Source: Brevundimonas sp.
GTDB taxonomy: Bacteria; Pseudomonadota; Alphaproteobacteria; Caulobacterales; Caulobacteraceae
NCBI RefSeq assembly: GCF_031082345.1
Contig: NZ_JAVHLH010000180.1
Location: forward strand, 1 to 5,994
Direction: 5' to 3'
DNA length: 5,994 nucleotides
Below the pieces are notes generated by a model. It was given only the letters and a program-made list of their open reading frames with translations. It was not told where the DNA came from and made no database searches. Position 1 is the first letter of the stretch. Each line of letters begins with the position of its first letter. The translations under genes and the position numbers were made by a program. Below are positions 1 to 5,994 of this stretch, in pieces.

Positions 1-6
1 ATCGGG

Positions 7-36
7 TTGAACTCATTAGTGCACTAACCATATCTA
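7..36 (+). promoter_or_regulatory. Candidate sigma-70-type promoter of the NAGGN operon
   Basis: A -35-like TTGAAC lies at 7-12. It is followed by a 17-base spacer and ATATCT at 30-35; alternatively, an 18-base spacer gives TATCTA at 31-36. Transcription would start near 42 and leave a leader of about 25 bases ahead of the amidotransferase start at 68. This is the only AT-richer stretch upstream of the operon, and the elements fit the housekeeping consensus well, except that the last bases of each hexamer are off. The call rests on pattern only. NAGGN synthesis is osmotically induced in studied bacteria, so a regulated promoter is expected here. Confidence 0.55.
16..27. promoter_or_regulatory. 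Perfect 12-bp palindrome in the promoter spacer, possible operator
   Basis: TTAGTGCACTAA is identical to its own reverse complement, and the symmetry stops at the flanking bases 15 and 28. It lies wholly between the proposed -35 (7-12) and -10 (30-35) hexamers, where a bound dimeric regulator would block RNA polymerase. I do not recognise the motif as the site of a named regulator. No regulator gene is present in the window. Confidence 0.4.
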
Positions 37-55
37 CACGCTGCTTCCACAATTC

Positions 56-62
56 AAGGAGG
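56..62 (+). promoter_or_regulatory. Strong ribosome binding site of asnO
   Basis: AAGGAGG is a full match to the anti-Shine-Dalgarno sequence and sits five bases before the ATG at 68. It fixes the start of the amidotransferase. This fits the mature protein needing Cys at position 2, directly after the initiator Met. Confidence 0.85.
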
Positions 63-67
63 GGCCC

Positions 68-1843
68 ATGTGCGGTCTGAGCGGCGAGATCAATTTCGAC
101 GGACGGCCGGCCGACGCCGGCGCCGTTCAACGCATGACGGATGCGCTCTCGCCAAGGGGACCGGACGGGTCCGGAATCGTGATGCGCGGCCCGGTGGGCA
201 TGGGGCATCGCCGGCTGAAGATCATCGACCTGTCGGAAAAGGCCCAGCAGCCGATGGTCGATTCCGACCTCGGCGTGACGCTGGCCTTCAACGGCTGCAT
301 CTACAACTACCCGGAACTGCGTGCGGAGCTTGAGGGGCTGGGGCACCGCTTCTTCTCGCACGGCGACACCGAGGTGATCATCAAGGCGTGGAAGGCCTGG
401 GGCGAGGCCTGCGTCGACCGGTTCAAGGGCATGTTCGCCTTCGTCCTGCACGAGCGGGACTCGGGCCGGGTGGTCATCGCCCGCGACCGGTTCGGCATCA
501 AGCCGCTGTACCTGGCCGAACAGGGCAAGCGGCTGCGCTTCGCCTCGAGCCTGCCCGCGCTGCTGGCGGCGGGCGAGGTCGATACGGCGATCGATCCGGT
601 CGGTCTGCACCACTACATGACCTTCCACGCCGTCGTACCTCCGCCGCATACGATCCTGAAAGGCGTGAAGAAATTTCCGCCGGCGACGATCCGGGTGATC
701 GAGCCGGACGGGACGTCGCGCGAGCGGGTCTACTGGCAGCCCGATATGACGCGACATGCCGAGGACGCGTCGCTGACCGCCGAGGACTGGCGCGACCGGG
801 TGCTGGACAGCCTGCGCGTCGCCGTGAAGCGCCGGATGGTGGCCGACGTGCCGGTCGGGGTGCTGCTGTCGGGCGGGGTCGATTCCAGCCTGGTCGTCGG
901 CCTGCTGGCCGAACTGGGCCAGACGGATCTGATGACCTTCTCGGTCGGCTTCGAGGCGGCCAATGGCGAGAAGGGCGACGAGTTCGTCTATTCGGACCTG
1001 ATCGCCAAACACTACGGCACCAAGCACCATCAGATCTTCGTGCCGCACCAGCGGCTGATGGAGGCCCTGCCCGGAACCATCGGGGCGATGTCGGAGCCGA
1101 TGGTCTCCTACGACAACGTCGGCTTCTACCTGCTGAGCCAGGAGGTCTCGAAACACATCAAGGTGGTGCAGTCGGGCCAGGGCGCCGACGAGGTCTTCGC
1201 CGGCTATCACTGGTACCCGCCGATGGTCGGCGCGGCCGATCCGGTCGACACCTATGCGAAGGCCTTCTTCGATCGCAGCCACGAGACGCTGAAGACCCAG
1301 CTGAACGGCGCCTATATGGCCGACACCGACGTCAGCCGGGCTCTGGTGGAGGCTCATTTCGCCCGGCCCGGCGCCGAGACGCCGGTCGACAAGGCGCTGC
1401 GGCTGGACAGCCAGGTGATGCTGGTCGACGACCCGGTCAAGCGGGTCGACAACATGACCATGGCCTGGGGTCTGGAGGCGCGGGTGCCCTTCCTCGACCA
1501 CGAACTGGTCGAGCTGGCGGGCCGCATTCCACCCGAACACAAGCTGAGTCAGGGCGGAAAGGGGGTGCTGAAGGAGGCGGCGCGGCTGGTCGTCCCGTCG
1601 GAGGTCATCGACCGCAAGAAGGGCTATTTCCCGGTGCCGGCGCTGAAATACATCGAGGGGCCGTATCTGGAGATGGTGCGCGAGGCGCTGACCAATCAGG
1701 CGGCGCGCGATCGCGGCCTGTTCGACAGGGGCTATCTCGACACCCTGTTCGCCGATCCGACGGCGCACATCACGCCCCTGCAAGGATCGGAGCTGTGGCA
1801 GGTCGCCATCCTCGAGATGTGGATGCAGCAGCATGGCCTCTGA
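68..1843 (+). CDS. asnO: N-acetylglutaminylglutamine amidotransferase (asparagine-synthetase-like)
   Basis: This 591-residue cytosolic enzyme belongs to the glutamine-hydrolysing asparagine synthetase family, in the branch that works in NAGGN osmolyte synthesis. It would take ammonia from glutamine and amidate N-acetylglutaminylglutamine at the expense of ATP. The N-terminal Ntn glutaminase domain (about 1-200) starts MCG with the nucleophile Cys2. It also shows RGPD (30-33), RRLKIIDLS (48-56), NGCIYNY (75-81), GDTE (99-102) and RDRFGIKPLY (139-148). The synthetase domain has the PP-loop SGGVDSS (268-274), SGQGADE (369-375) and the family block MAWGLEARVPFLDH (465-478). The usual NGEIYN motif has Cys77 in place of Glu. 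It is assigned to NAGGN rather than asparagine synthesis mainly because a GNAT/ATP-grasp fusion and an M42 peptidase follow, the conserved trio seen in Pseudomonas and rhizobia. The start is set by AAGGAGG at 56-62. The end overlaps the next gene by 11 bp. Confidence 0.93.
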   Translation: MCGLSGEINFDGRPADAGAVQRMTDALSPRGPDGSGIVMRGPVGMGHRRLKIIDLSEKAQQPMVDSDLGVTLAFNGCIYNYPELRAELEGLGHRFFSHGDTEVIIKAWKAWGEACVDRFKGMFAFVLHERDSGRVVIARDRFGIKPLYLAEQGKRLRFASSLPALLAAGEVDTAIDPVGLHHYMTFHAVVPPPHTILKGVKKFPPATIRVIEPDGTSRERVYWQPDMTRHAEDASLTAEDWRDRVLDSLRVAVKRRMVADVPVGVLLSGGVDSSLVVGLLAELGQTDLMTFSVGFEAANGEKGDEFVYSDLIAKHYGTKHHQIFVPHQRLMEALPGTIGAMSEPMVSYDNVGFYLLSQEVSKHIKVVQSGQGADEVFAGYHWYPPMVGAADPVDTYAKAFFDRSHETLKTQLNGAYMADTDVSRALVEAHFARPGAETPVDKALRLDSQVMLVDDPVKRVDNMTMAWGLEARVPFLDHELVELAGRIPPEHKLSQGGKGVLKEAARLVVPSEVIDRKKGYFPVPALKYIEGPYLEMVREALTNQAARDRGLFDRGYLDTLFADPTAHITPLQGSELWQVAILEMWMQQHGL

Positions 1844-3617
1844 CATCCGTCCCGCCCGCGCCACCGCGCACCGCTTGAAGCGCCTGCGCCACGAGGGGCT
1901 GAAGCCTCTCGTGCAGACGGGAGAGCACGCGCCCCGGCCCAACGCCGTGCTGGATTGCGGCTGGGGCCGGCTGCTGTTCGCCCAGACCTTCGAGACCGCG
2001 GAGCCGCTGGTCGAGACCCTGCGCGCCGAGGGGCCGGACCGGCGCGACATCGCCTTCTATGTGCGCAATCCGCATGTGCTGCTGGCCTCGGCCCCGCAGG
2101 AGGTGTTCCTCGATCCGTCGCACACCTACCGGCTGGACCTGTCGACCTATCGCGCCAGCCGGCGACAGCCGCGCGGCTTCACCGTGCGCCGGCTGACCTC
2201 GGAGGCCGACGCCGAGGCGGTCAACGAGATCTACGCCAAGCGCCGGATGGTGCAGGCGCCGGCGGACTTCCTATGGTCGCACCGGGACGACCGGACCCTG
2301 ACCTATCTGGTGGCCGAGGACAGCGCGACCGGGGCGGTGATCGGCACGGTGACCGGGGTCAATCACGCCCGCGCCTTCGACGACCCGGAATGCGGCTCGT
2401 CGCTGTGGTGCCTGGCGGTCGATCCGCAGGCGACCCAGCCGGGGATCGGCGAGGCCCTGGTGCGCCGCCTGGCCGAGCATTTCGCCACCCAGGGGCTGGC
2501 CTACATGGATCTGTCGGTCATGCACGACAACCGCCAGGCCATCGCCCTGTACGAAAAGCTGGGCTTCCGGCGGGTGCATTTCTTCGGGGTGAAGCGCAAG
2601 AATCCGATCAACGAGGTGCTGTTCGTCGGCCCGACCGACGACCTCGACCTGAACCCCTATGCCCGGATCATCGTCGATGAGGCGCGGCGGCGCGGCATCC
2701 ACACCGACATCATCGACGCCGAGGGCGGGCTGTTCCGGCTGAGCTGGGGCGGACGGTCGGTGCGCTGCCGCGAGAGCCTGTCGGAACTGACCAGCGCGGT
2801 GGCGCTGAGCATCTGCGACGACAAGCGGATGACCCGGCGGATCGTCGAGGCCGCCGGGGTGCGCGTGCCGCAGCGGATCCCCGCCGACGACCCGGCCGCC
2901 ATCGAGGCGGCGCTGAAGCGATACGGGTCCCTCGTCGTCAAGCCGGCGCGCGGGGAACAGGGACAGGGCGTCGCCGTGGGCCTGACCAGCGTCGACGAGG
3001 TCGAGGCGGCCCTGGCCCGCGCCCGGCAGATCTGTTCCGAGGTGCTGGTCGAGGAGCAGGTGCAGGGGGAGGACCTGAGGCTGGTGGTCATCGACTACAA
3101 GGTGGTCGCCTGCGCCCTGAGGCGCCCTCCCCGCGTGTTCGGCGACGGCCGCTCGACCCTGCGCGCCCTGATCGAACACCAGAGCCGTCGCCGCGAGGCC
3201 GCCACCGGCGGGGAGTCCCGGATTCCCCTCGACGCGGAGACCGAGCGGGCCCTGGCCGAGGCCGGCTACGACCTGGACGACGTCGCGCCCGAGGGCGAGG
3301 AGGTGCTGGTGCGCAAGGCCGCCAACCTGCACCTGGGCGGCACCATCCACGATGTGACGGAGGAGGTGCACCCGGCCCTGATCCGCGCCGCCATCGCCGC
3401 GGCCCGCGCCATCGACATTCCGGTCACGGGGATCGATCTGATGGTGACCTCGCCGCGAGAGCCGGACTACGCCTTCATCGAGGCCAACGAACGCCCCGGC
3501 CTGGCCAATCACGAACCGCAGCCGACGGCCGAGCGTTTCATCGACCTGCTGTTCCCGCTGTCGGCGCCGGCGGCGGCGCGCATCGCGGGCCGTCCGGACG
3601 CGCCGGGCGTTTCATGA
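1833..3617 (+). CDS. ngg: N-acetylglutaminylglutamine synthetase, GNAT/ATP-grasp fusion
   Basis: This 594-residue two-enzyme fusion is the counterpart of ngs in Sinorhizobium meliloti. It is expected to acetylate glutamine with acetyl-CoA and ligate a second glutamine using ATP, giving the substrate of the neighbouring amidotransferase. Residues 1-115 form a lead-in domain that I cannot name. A GNAT domain spans about 116-265, with the acetyl-CoA loop region LAVDPQATQPGIGEALVRRL (194-213) and NRQAIALYEKLGF (233-245). An ATP-grasp domain spans about 325-575, with VVKPARGEQGQGVAV (368-382), VEEQVQGEDLRLVVIDYK (406-423), RKAANLHLGGTIHDVT (494-509), GIDLMV (533-538) and FIEANERPGLANH (548-560). 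The ATP-grasp part resembles cyanophycin synthetase, a fitting relative because it also makes non-ribosomal amide bonds. The ATG lies inside the last codons of asnO without a clear Shine-Dalgarno, so translation is probably coupled. There is no signal peptide or membrane segment. Confidence 0.92.
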   Translation: MASDIRPARATAHRLKRLRHEGLKPLVQTGEHAPRPNAVLDCGWGRLLFAQTFETAEPLVETLRAEGPDRRDIAFYVRNPHVLLASAPQEVFLDPSHTYRLDLSTYRASRRQPRGFTVRRLTSEADAEAVNEIYAKRRMVQAPADFLWSHRDDRTLTYLVAEDSATGAVIGTVTGVNHARAFDDPECGSSLWCLAVDPQATQPGIGEALVRRLAEHFATQGLAYMDLSVMHDNRQAIALYEKLGFRRVHFFGVKRKNPINEVLFVGPTDDLDLNPYARIIVDEARRRGIHTDIIDAEGGLFRLSWGGRSVRCRESLSELTSAVALSICDDKRMTRRIVEAAGVRVPQRIPADDPAAIEAALKRYGSLVVKPARGEQGQGVAVGLTSVDEVEAALARARQICSEVLVEEQVQGEDLRLVVIDYKVVACALRRPPRVFGDGRSTLRALIEHQSRRREAATGGESRIPLDAETERALAEAGYDLDDVAPEGEEVLVRKAANLHLGGTIHDVTEEVHPALIRAAIAAARAIDIPVTGIDLMVTSPREPDYAFIEANERPGLANHEPQPTAERFIDLLFPLSAPAAARIAGRPDAPGVS

Positions 3618-4771
3618 GTTCCAAGTCCGAAGGAGCGACCTTGTCCCGTCCCGCGATCGACCTCGACTATCTGAAGGCGCGTCTCGCCGAACTGCTGCAC
3701 ACGCCCAGCCCGACCGGCTATACCGATGAGGCCGTCTGGCTGCTGTGCCGGGAGCTGGAACGCCTTGGCCTGACCTATGAGCTGACCCGCCGGGGGGCGA
3801 TCCGCGCGCGACTGCCGGGCCGGCAGCCGAAGCCGGCGCGCGCCATGGTCGCCCACGTCGACACCCTGGGCGCGCAGGTGAAATTCGTGAAGGACAACGG
3901 CCGGCTGGAGCTCGTGCCCATCGGCCACTGGTCGTCGCGTTTCGCCGAGGGGGCGCGGGCCACGATCTTCTCTGAAGGCGGGATGTACCGGGGCACCATC
4001 CTGCCCCTGAAGGCGTCGGGCCACACCTTCAACGAGGAGGTGGACACGCAGCCGGTCAGCTGGCGCCAAATCGAACTGCGCATCGATGCGGTGGTCCACA
4101 GCGCCGCGGACACGCGCGAGCTCGGCGTCGAGATCGGCGACATCATCGCCATCGATCCGCAGCCGGAGTTCATGGACTCCGGGTTCATCGTCTCGCGCCA
4201 CCTGGACGACAAGGCCGGGGTGGCGACCATGCTCGCCGCACTGGAGTGCATGATCCGGGAGGAGCGGACGCCGACGGTCGACATTTGGTGGCTGTTCACC
4301 ATCGCCGAGGAGGTCGGCCACGGCGCCTCGTCCGTGCTGGTCCCCGACGTCGCCTCGATGGTCACCGTCGACAACGGCGCCACCGCGCCCGGTCAGAACT
4401 CGTCGGAGTTCGGCGTCACCATCGCCATGGCCGACCAGACCGGGCCGTTCGACTGGCACCTGTCGCGCAAGCTGGTTCAGCTGGCCCGCGATCACGACAT
4501 CCCGCACCAGAAGGACGTGTTCCGCTACTACCGCTCGGACTCCGCCTCGGCGCTGGAGGCCGGGGCCGACATCCGCACGGCGCTGGTGACCTTCGGCATC
4601 GACGCCAGCCACGGCTATGAGCGCATCCACCAGAGCGCCCTCGTCGACCTCGCCCGGCTGCTGATCGCCTATGCCGAGAGCGAGGTCGAGATCGAACGGG
4701 ACCTGCGGCCCCTGAGCGGGATCAAGGGCTTCACGCACCAGCCGGTGGATGGCGGCGACCCGCCCCAGTGA
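3614..4771 (+). CDS. M42-family metallopeptidase of the NAGGN operon
   Basis: This 385-residue cytosolic aminopeptidase-like protein belongs to the M42 family, in the branch tied to NAGGN synthesis. Likely di-metal site and catalytic residues are visible: AHVD (80-83, ligand His81 and Asp83), SRHLDDKAG (194-202, bridging Asp198), AEEVGHG (231-237, base Glu232 and ligand Glu233), VDNGA (252-256, Asp253) and SHGYER (332-337, probable ligand His333). The full ligand set suggests an active enzyme. These roles come from alignment by eye to known M42 enzymes. The substrate is unknown; trimming or recycling NAGGN or a related peptide is an inference from the operon. The ATG at 3614 overlaps the upstream stop as ATGA, typical of translational coupling, but has no Shine-Dalgarno. 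An in-frame TTG at 3641 has AAGGAG five bases before it, would remove nine residues and could be the real start. Confidence 0.9.
   Translation: MSSKSEGATLSRPAIDLDYLKARLAELLHTPSPTGYTDEAVWLLCRELERLGLTYELTRRGAIRARLPGRQPKPARAMVAHVDTLGAQVKFVKDNGRLELVPIGHWSSRFAEGARATIFSEGGMYRGTILPLKASGHTFNEEVDTQPVSWRQIELRIDAVVHSAADTRELGVEIGDIIAIDPQPEFMDSGFIVSRHLDDKAGVATMLAALECMIREERTPTVDIWWLFTIAEEVGHGASSVLVPDVASMVTVDNGATAPGQNSSEFGVTIAMADQTGPFDWHLSRKLVQLARDHDIPHQKDVFRYYRSDSASALEAGADIRTALVTFGIDASHGYERIHQSALVDLARLLIAYAESEVEIERDLRPLSGIKGFTHQPVDGGDPPQ
3630..3643 (+). promoter_or_regulatory. Ribosome binding site and alternative TTG start of the M42 peptidase
   Basis: AAGGAG at 3630-3635, a five-base gap and an in-frame TTG at 3641-3643 form a better initiation site than the ATG at 3614, which lacks a Shine-Dalgarno. 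The spacing matches that of asnO. The peptide from TTG would begin (f)MSRPAIDLDYL and lose only the polar, low-information MSSKSEGAT. The two starts may both be used. Confidence 0.5.
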
Positions 4772-4794
4772 GGACGGACCCAGGCCCGGGCCGG

Positions 4795-4811
4795 GCGTCC
4801 ATCCCGGACGC
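4795..4811 (+). other. GC-rich hairpin after the NAGGN operon
   Basis: GCGTCC at 4795-4800 and GGACGC at 4806-4811 pair perfectly around the loop ATCCC. It starts 24 bases after the peptidase stop. No T-run follows, so it is not a classical intrinsic terminator. It could stabilise the 3' end of the operon mRNA or help factor-dependent termination. The rest of the 125-bp gap (4772-4896) is GC-rich, with no convincing promoter for the next gene. Confidence 0.35.
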
Positions 4812-4896
4812 ACACCCTCGCACGCCTGCTTGCCAGCGGGGCCGATCGGCGACACCATCCGGGGCAATCAGGCGCGGCAGCGGCCCGGGGGGGCAT

Positions 4897-5661
4897 ATGG
4901 ACACGACGCTCGGCCTTCCGGCCATCCGGACGATCACCCTTGCAACCCCGTTCGGCTGGCTGGCCGACGGCTGGCGGGATCTGCTGAAGGCGCCGGGACC
5001 GCTTCTGCTGTACGGCCTGGTCGTCGCGGTCGCCAGTTTCGCGCTCTGCTACGGCGTCTACGTCACCAACGGGACCTTCTGGGTCCTGACCCTGACGATC
5101 GGGTTCGTCATCATCGCCCCGATCCTCGCCATGGGCCCCTATGAGGCGGGCCGCCGGATCGACCGGGGAGAACGGCCCACCCTTGGTCAGGTCTTCTTCG
5201 TCCGCTCGGCCTTCCGGCAGGATGTCGCCTACCTCAGCCTGCTTCTGGTGCTGCTCTACTTCCTGTGGAGCCGTGTGGCGCAGATCGTCTACGGCCTGTC
5301 GACCTACCAGATTCACCGCGACGTGGATTCCCTGGTCGCCTTCGCCGTCGGAACGAGCGAGGGGCGCGCCATGCTCCTGACGGGATCGGTGATCGGCGGC
5401 GTCATCGCCTTCGTGACCTACGCCCTGGTGGTCGTGTCCGCGCCGATGCTGCTCAAACCGGAGTCCAATGTGTTCGCGGCGGTGGCGACCAGCGTCCGCG
5501 CCGTCAACGCCAACTTCTTTCCCCTGCTGCTCTGGGCGGTGATCATCACCCTGCTGCTGCTGCTTTCGGCGGCGACCGGTTTTCTCGCCCTTGTCGTGGT
5601 TTTCCCGTGGCTGGGCCTCGCCAGCTGGCGCGCCTACCGCAGTCTGACCGACGATCACTGA
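4897..5661 (+). CDS. DUF2189-type polytopic inner-membrane protein
   Basis: This 254-residue integral membrane protein of unknown function is most like the DUF2189 family (COG5473). The family pattern seen here is a short N-terminal segment with PFGWLADGWRDLLKAPGPLLLYG (parts of 18-40), then the membrane spans, then a C-terminal LGLASWRAYRSL (239-250). Hydrophobic segments lie at about 36-54, 62-80, 110-130, 158-181 and 207-237; the last may hold two spans, giving five or six helices. Charged connecting loops include YEAGRRIDRGERPTL (82-96). There is no enzyme motif and no cleavable signal peptide. The ATG at 4897 is chosen because the family similarity begins just after it; a G-run at 4887-4893 may serve as a weak ribosome site. 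An in-frame GTG at 4768 would add 43 Pro/Gly/Arg-rich residues that look like non-coding translation. The gene shares orientation with the NAGGN operon and may be reached by read-through, but nothing ties it to that pathway. Confidence 0.85.
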   Translation: MDTTLGLPAIRTITLATPFGWLADGWRDLLKAPGPLLLYGLVVAVASFALCYGVYVTNGTFWVLTLTIGFVIIAPILAMGPYEAGRRIDRGERPTLGQVFFVRSAFRQDVAYLSLLLVLLYFLWSRVAQIVYGLSTYQIHRDVDSLVAFAVGTSEGRAMLLTGSVIGGVIAFVTYALVVVSAPMLLKPESNVFAAVATSVRAVNANFFPLLLWAVIITLLLLLSAATGFLALVVVFPWLGLASWRAYRSLTDDH

Positions 5662-5734
5662 CGGCCCGTCGGCGCTGGCATTCGGCGGCGGGGCCGGCTT
5701 TGGGCCAGTCTCTTGATTTCCAAGGGGAAGGTTC

Positions 5735-5826
5735 TGGCGGAGACGGAGGGATTCGAACCCTCGGTACCCCTTACAGGGTACGACGATTTAGCAAACCGTT
5801 GCCTTCAGCCACTCGGCCACGTCTCC
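5735..5826 (-). tRNA. tRNA-Ser, anticodon GCU
   Basis: The minus strand reads GGAGACG at the 5' end, pairing fully over 7 bp with CGTCTCC at the 3' end, then discriminator G (5738) and an encoded CCA (5737-5735). The T arm contains GGTTCGAATCC. The anticodon stem ACGGT/ATCGT closes the loop TTGCTAA, with anticodon GCT at 5792-5790, which reads AGC and AGU serine codons. A long variable arm (GTACCC pairing with GGGTAC) is the class II hallmark of serine tRNAs. The gene converges with the membrane-protein gene, 73 bases from its stop. I see no clear intrinsic terminator in that gap. Confidence 0.97.
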
Positions 5827-5837
5827 GGCAGGCGGCG

Positions 5838-5866
5838 TGGATAGCGGAGCGCGCGGGCGGGCGCAA
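5838..5866 (-). promoter_or_regulatory. Candidate promoter of tRNA-Ser(GCU)
   Basis: Read on the minus strand, TTGCGC (5866-5861) is a -35-like hexamer, followed by a 17-base spacer and TATCCA (5843-5838). The wider GCTATCC resembles the GCTA-type -10 described for Caulobacter housekeeping promoters. The -10 ends 11 bases before the mature tRNA 5' end, so the primary transcript would carry only a few extra bases for RNase P to remove. Assigned from pattern and position only. Confidence 0.5.
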
Positions 5867-5931
5867 CGGGTCCCGACAAAAGGCGGCTGAGGCAGACCAC
5901 CGTTAACGCGACAGTGAGAGGCCCTGTGCAA

Positions 5932-5982
5932 GCTGGCGGCCAACCCTGCCCGTGCGAGTCCAGATTGACCGACGCCGCCAGC
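5932..5982. repeat. Inverted repeat with 9-bp arms in the terminal gene-free stretch
   Basis: GCTGGCGGC at 5932-5940 is the exact reverse complement of GCCGCCAGC at 5974-5982, separated by 33 bases. It could form a stem-loop in RNA from either strand. No T-run follows on either side, so a simple intrinsic terminator is not supported. The rest of 5867-5994 holds no gene I can support; open frames there lack a start with a ribosome site or run off the edge. Confidence 0.35.
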
Positions 5983-5994
5983 CGACTTTCGTTC

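Noticed and set aside
388..1878. Plus-strand open frame of 496 residues in another frame of asnO
   Set aside because: Arg/Gly/Ala-rich low-complexity translation of the real gene in a shifted frame, with no family motif.
2271..3512. Long minus-strand open frame (413 residues) opposite ngg
   Set aside because: High GC with G/C at third positions leaves long antisense frames open. Its product is Gly/Gln/His/Asp-rich with no domain, and it lies fully over a well-supported gene.
4830..4858. Promoter-like TTGCCA (4830-4835) 17 bases before CACCAT, upstream of the DUF2189 gene
   Set aside because: The -10 matches TATAAT at only three of six positions and the surroundings are GC-rich; such a match is expected by chance.
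3509..4867. Long minus-strand open frame (452 residues) opposite the M42 peptidase
   Set aside because: Same shadow effect; it runs antisense through a gene with intact catalytic motifs and shows no recognisable motif itself.
4768..4896. GTG start at 4768 extending the DUF2189 protein by 43 residues and overlapping the peptidase stop as GTGA
   Set aside because: The added residues are Pro/Gly/Arg-rich with no family similarity, there is no ribosome site before the GTG, and DUF2189-like sequence begins just after the ATG at 4897.
5662..5734. Possible terminator between the DUF2189 gene and tRNA-Ser (CGGCCC at 5662-5667 with GGGCCG at 5691-5696; small CTTG/CAAG stem at 5712-5724)
   Set aside because: The first stem is short with a 23-base loop, the second has four pairs, and neither is followed by a T-run on either strand.
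5735..5826. tRNA-Ser as an integration site of a mobile element
   Set aside because: There is no integrase, no repeated copy of the tRNA 3' end and no change in composition in the window; the tRNA is intact with CCA.

Overview
The window is GC-rich DNA whose codons mostly end in G or C. It looks like an alphaproteobacterium, possibly Caulobacter or Brevundimonas-like; that placement is an impression from composition and gene content, not a proven assignment. Nothing points to a mobile element: there is no integrase, transposase or obvious long repeat, and codon use looks even across the genes.

Positions 1-4771 hold a compact three-gene plus-strand operon that matches the known trio for the osmoprotectant dipeptide N-acetylglutaminylglutamine amide (NAGGN). 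The first gene is an asparagine-synthetase-like amidotransferase (asnO). The second is a fused GNAT acetyltransferase/ATP-grasp ligase (ngg, called ngs in Sinorhizobium meliloti). The third is an M42-family metallopeptidase. The reading frames overlap by 11 bp and 4 bp, so translation is probably coupled. In the known pathway the fused enzyme makes N-acetylglutaminylglutamine and the amidotransferase converts it to the amide. The peptidase is a conserved companion whose role I cannot fix; turnover of NAGGN is a reasonable guess. A good candidate promoter lies directly upstream at 7-36. A perfect 12-bp palindrome sits inside its -35/-10 spacer, which suggests a repressor site.

After a 125-bp spacer with a GC-rich hairpin but no T-run comes a 254-residue polytopic membrane protein of the DUF2189 type (4897-5661, plus strand). 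It is followed by a convergent tRNA-Ser(GCU) gene on the minus strand (5735-5826, CCA encoded), with its own promoter-like elements at 5838-5866. The last ~125 bases carry no gene I can support, only an inverted repeat of 9-bp arms.

The window contains no clearly undescribed system. The points most worth following are the operator-like palindrome in the NAGGN promoter, the unresolved role and start codon of the M42 peptidase, and whether the DUF2189 protein belongs functionally to the osmolyte operon.
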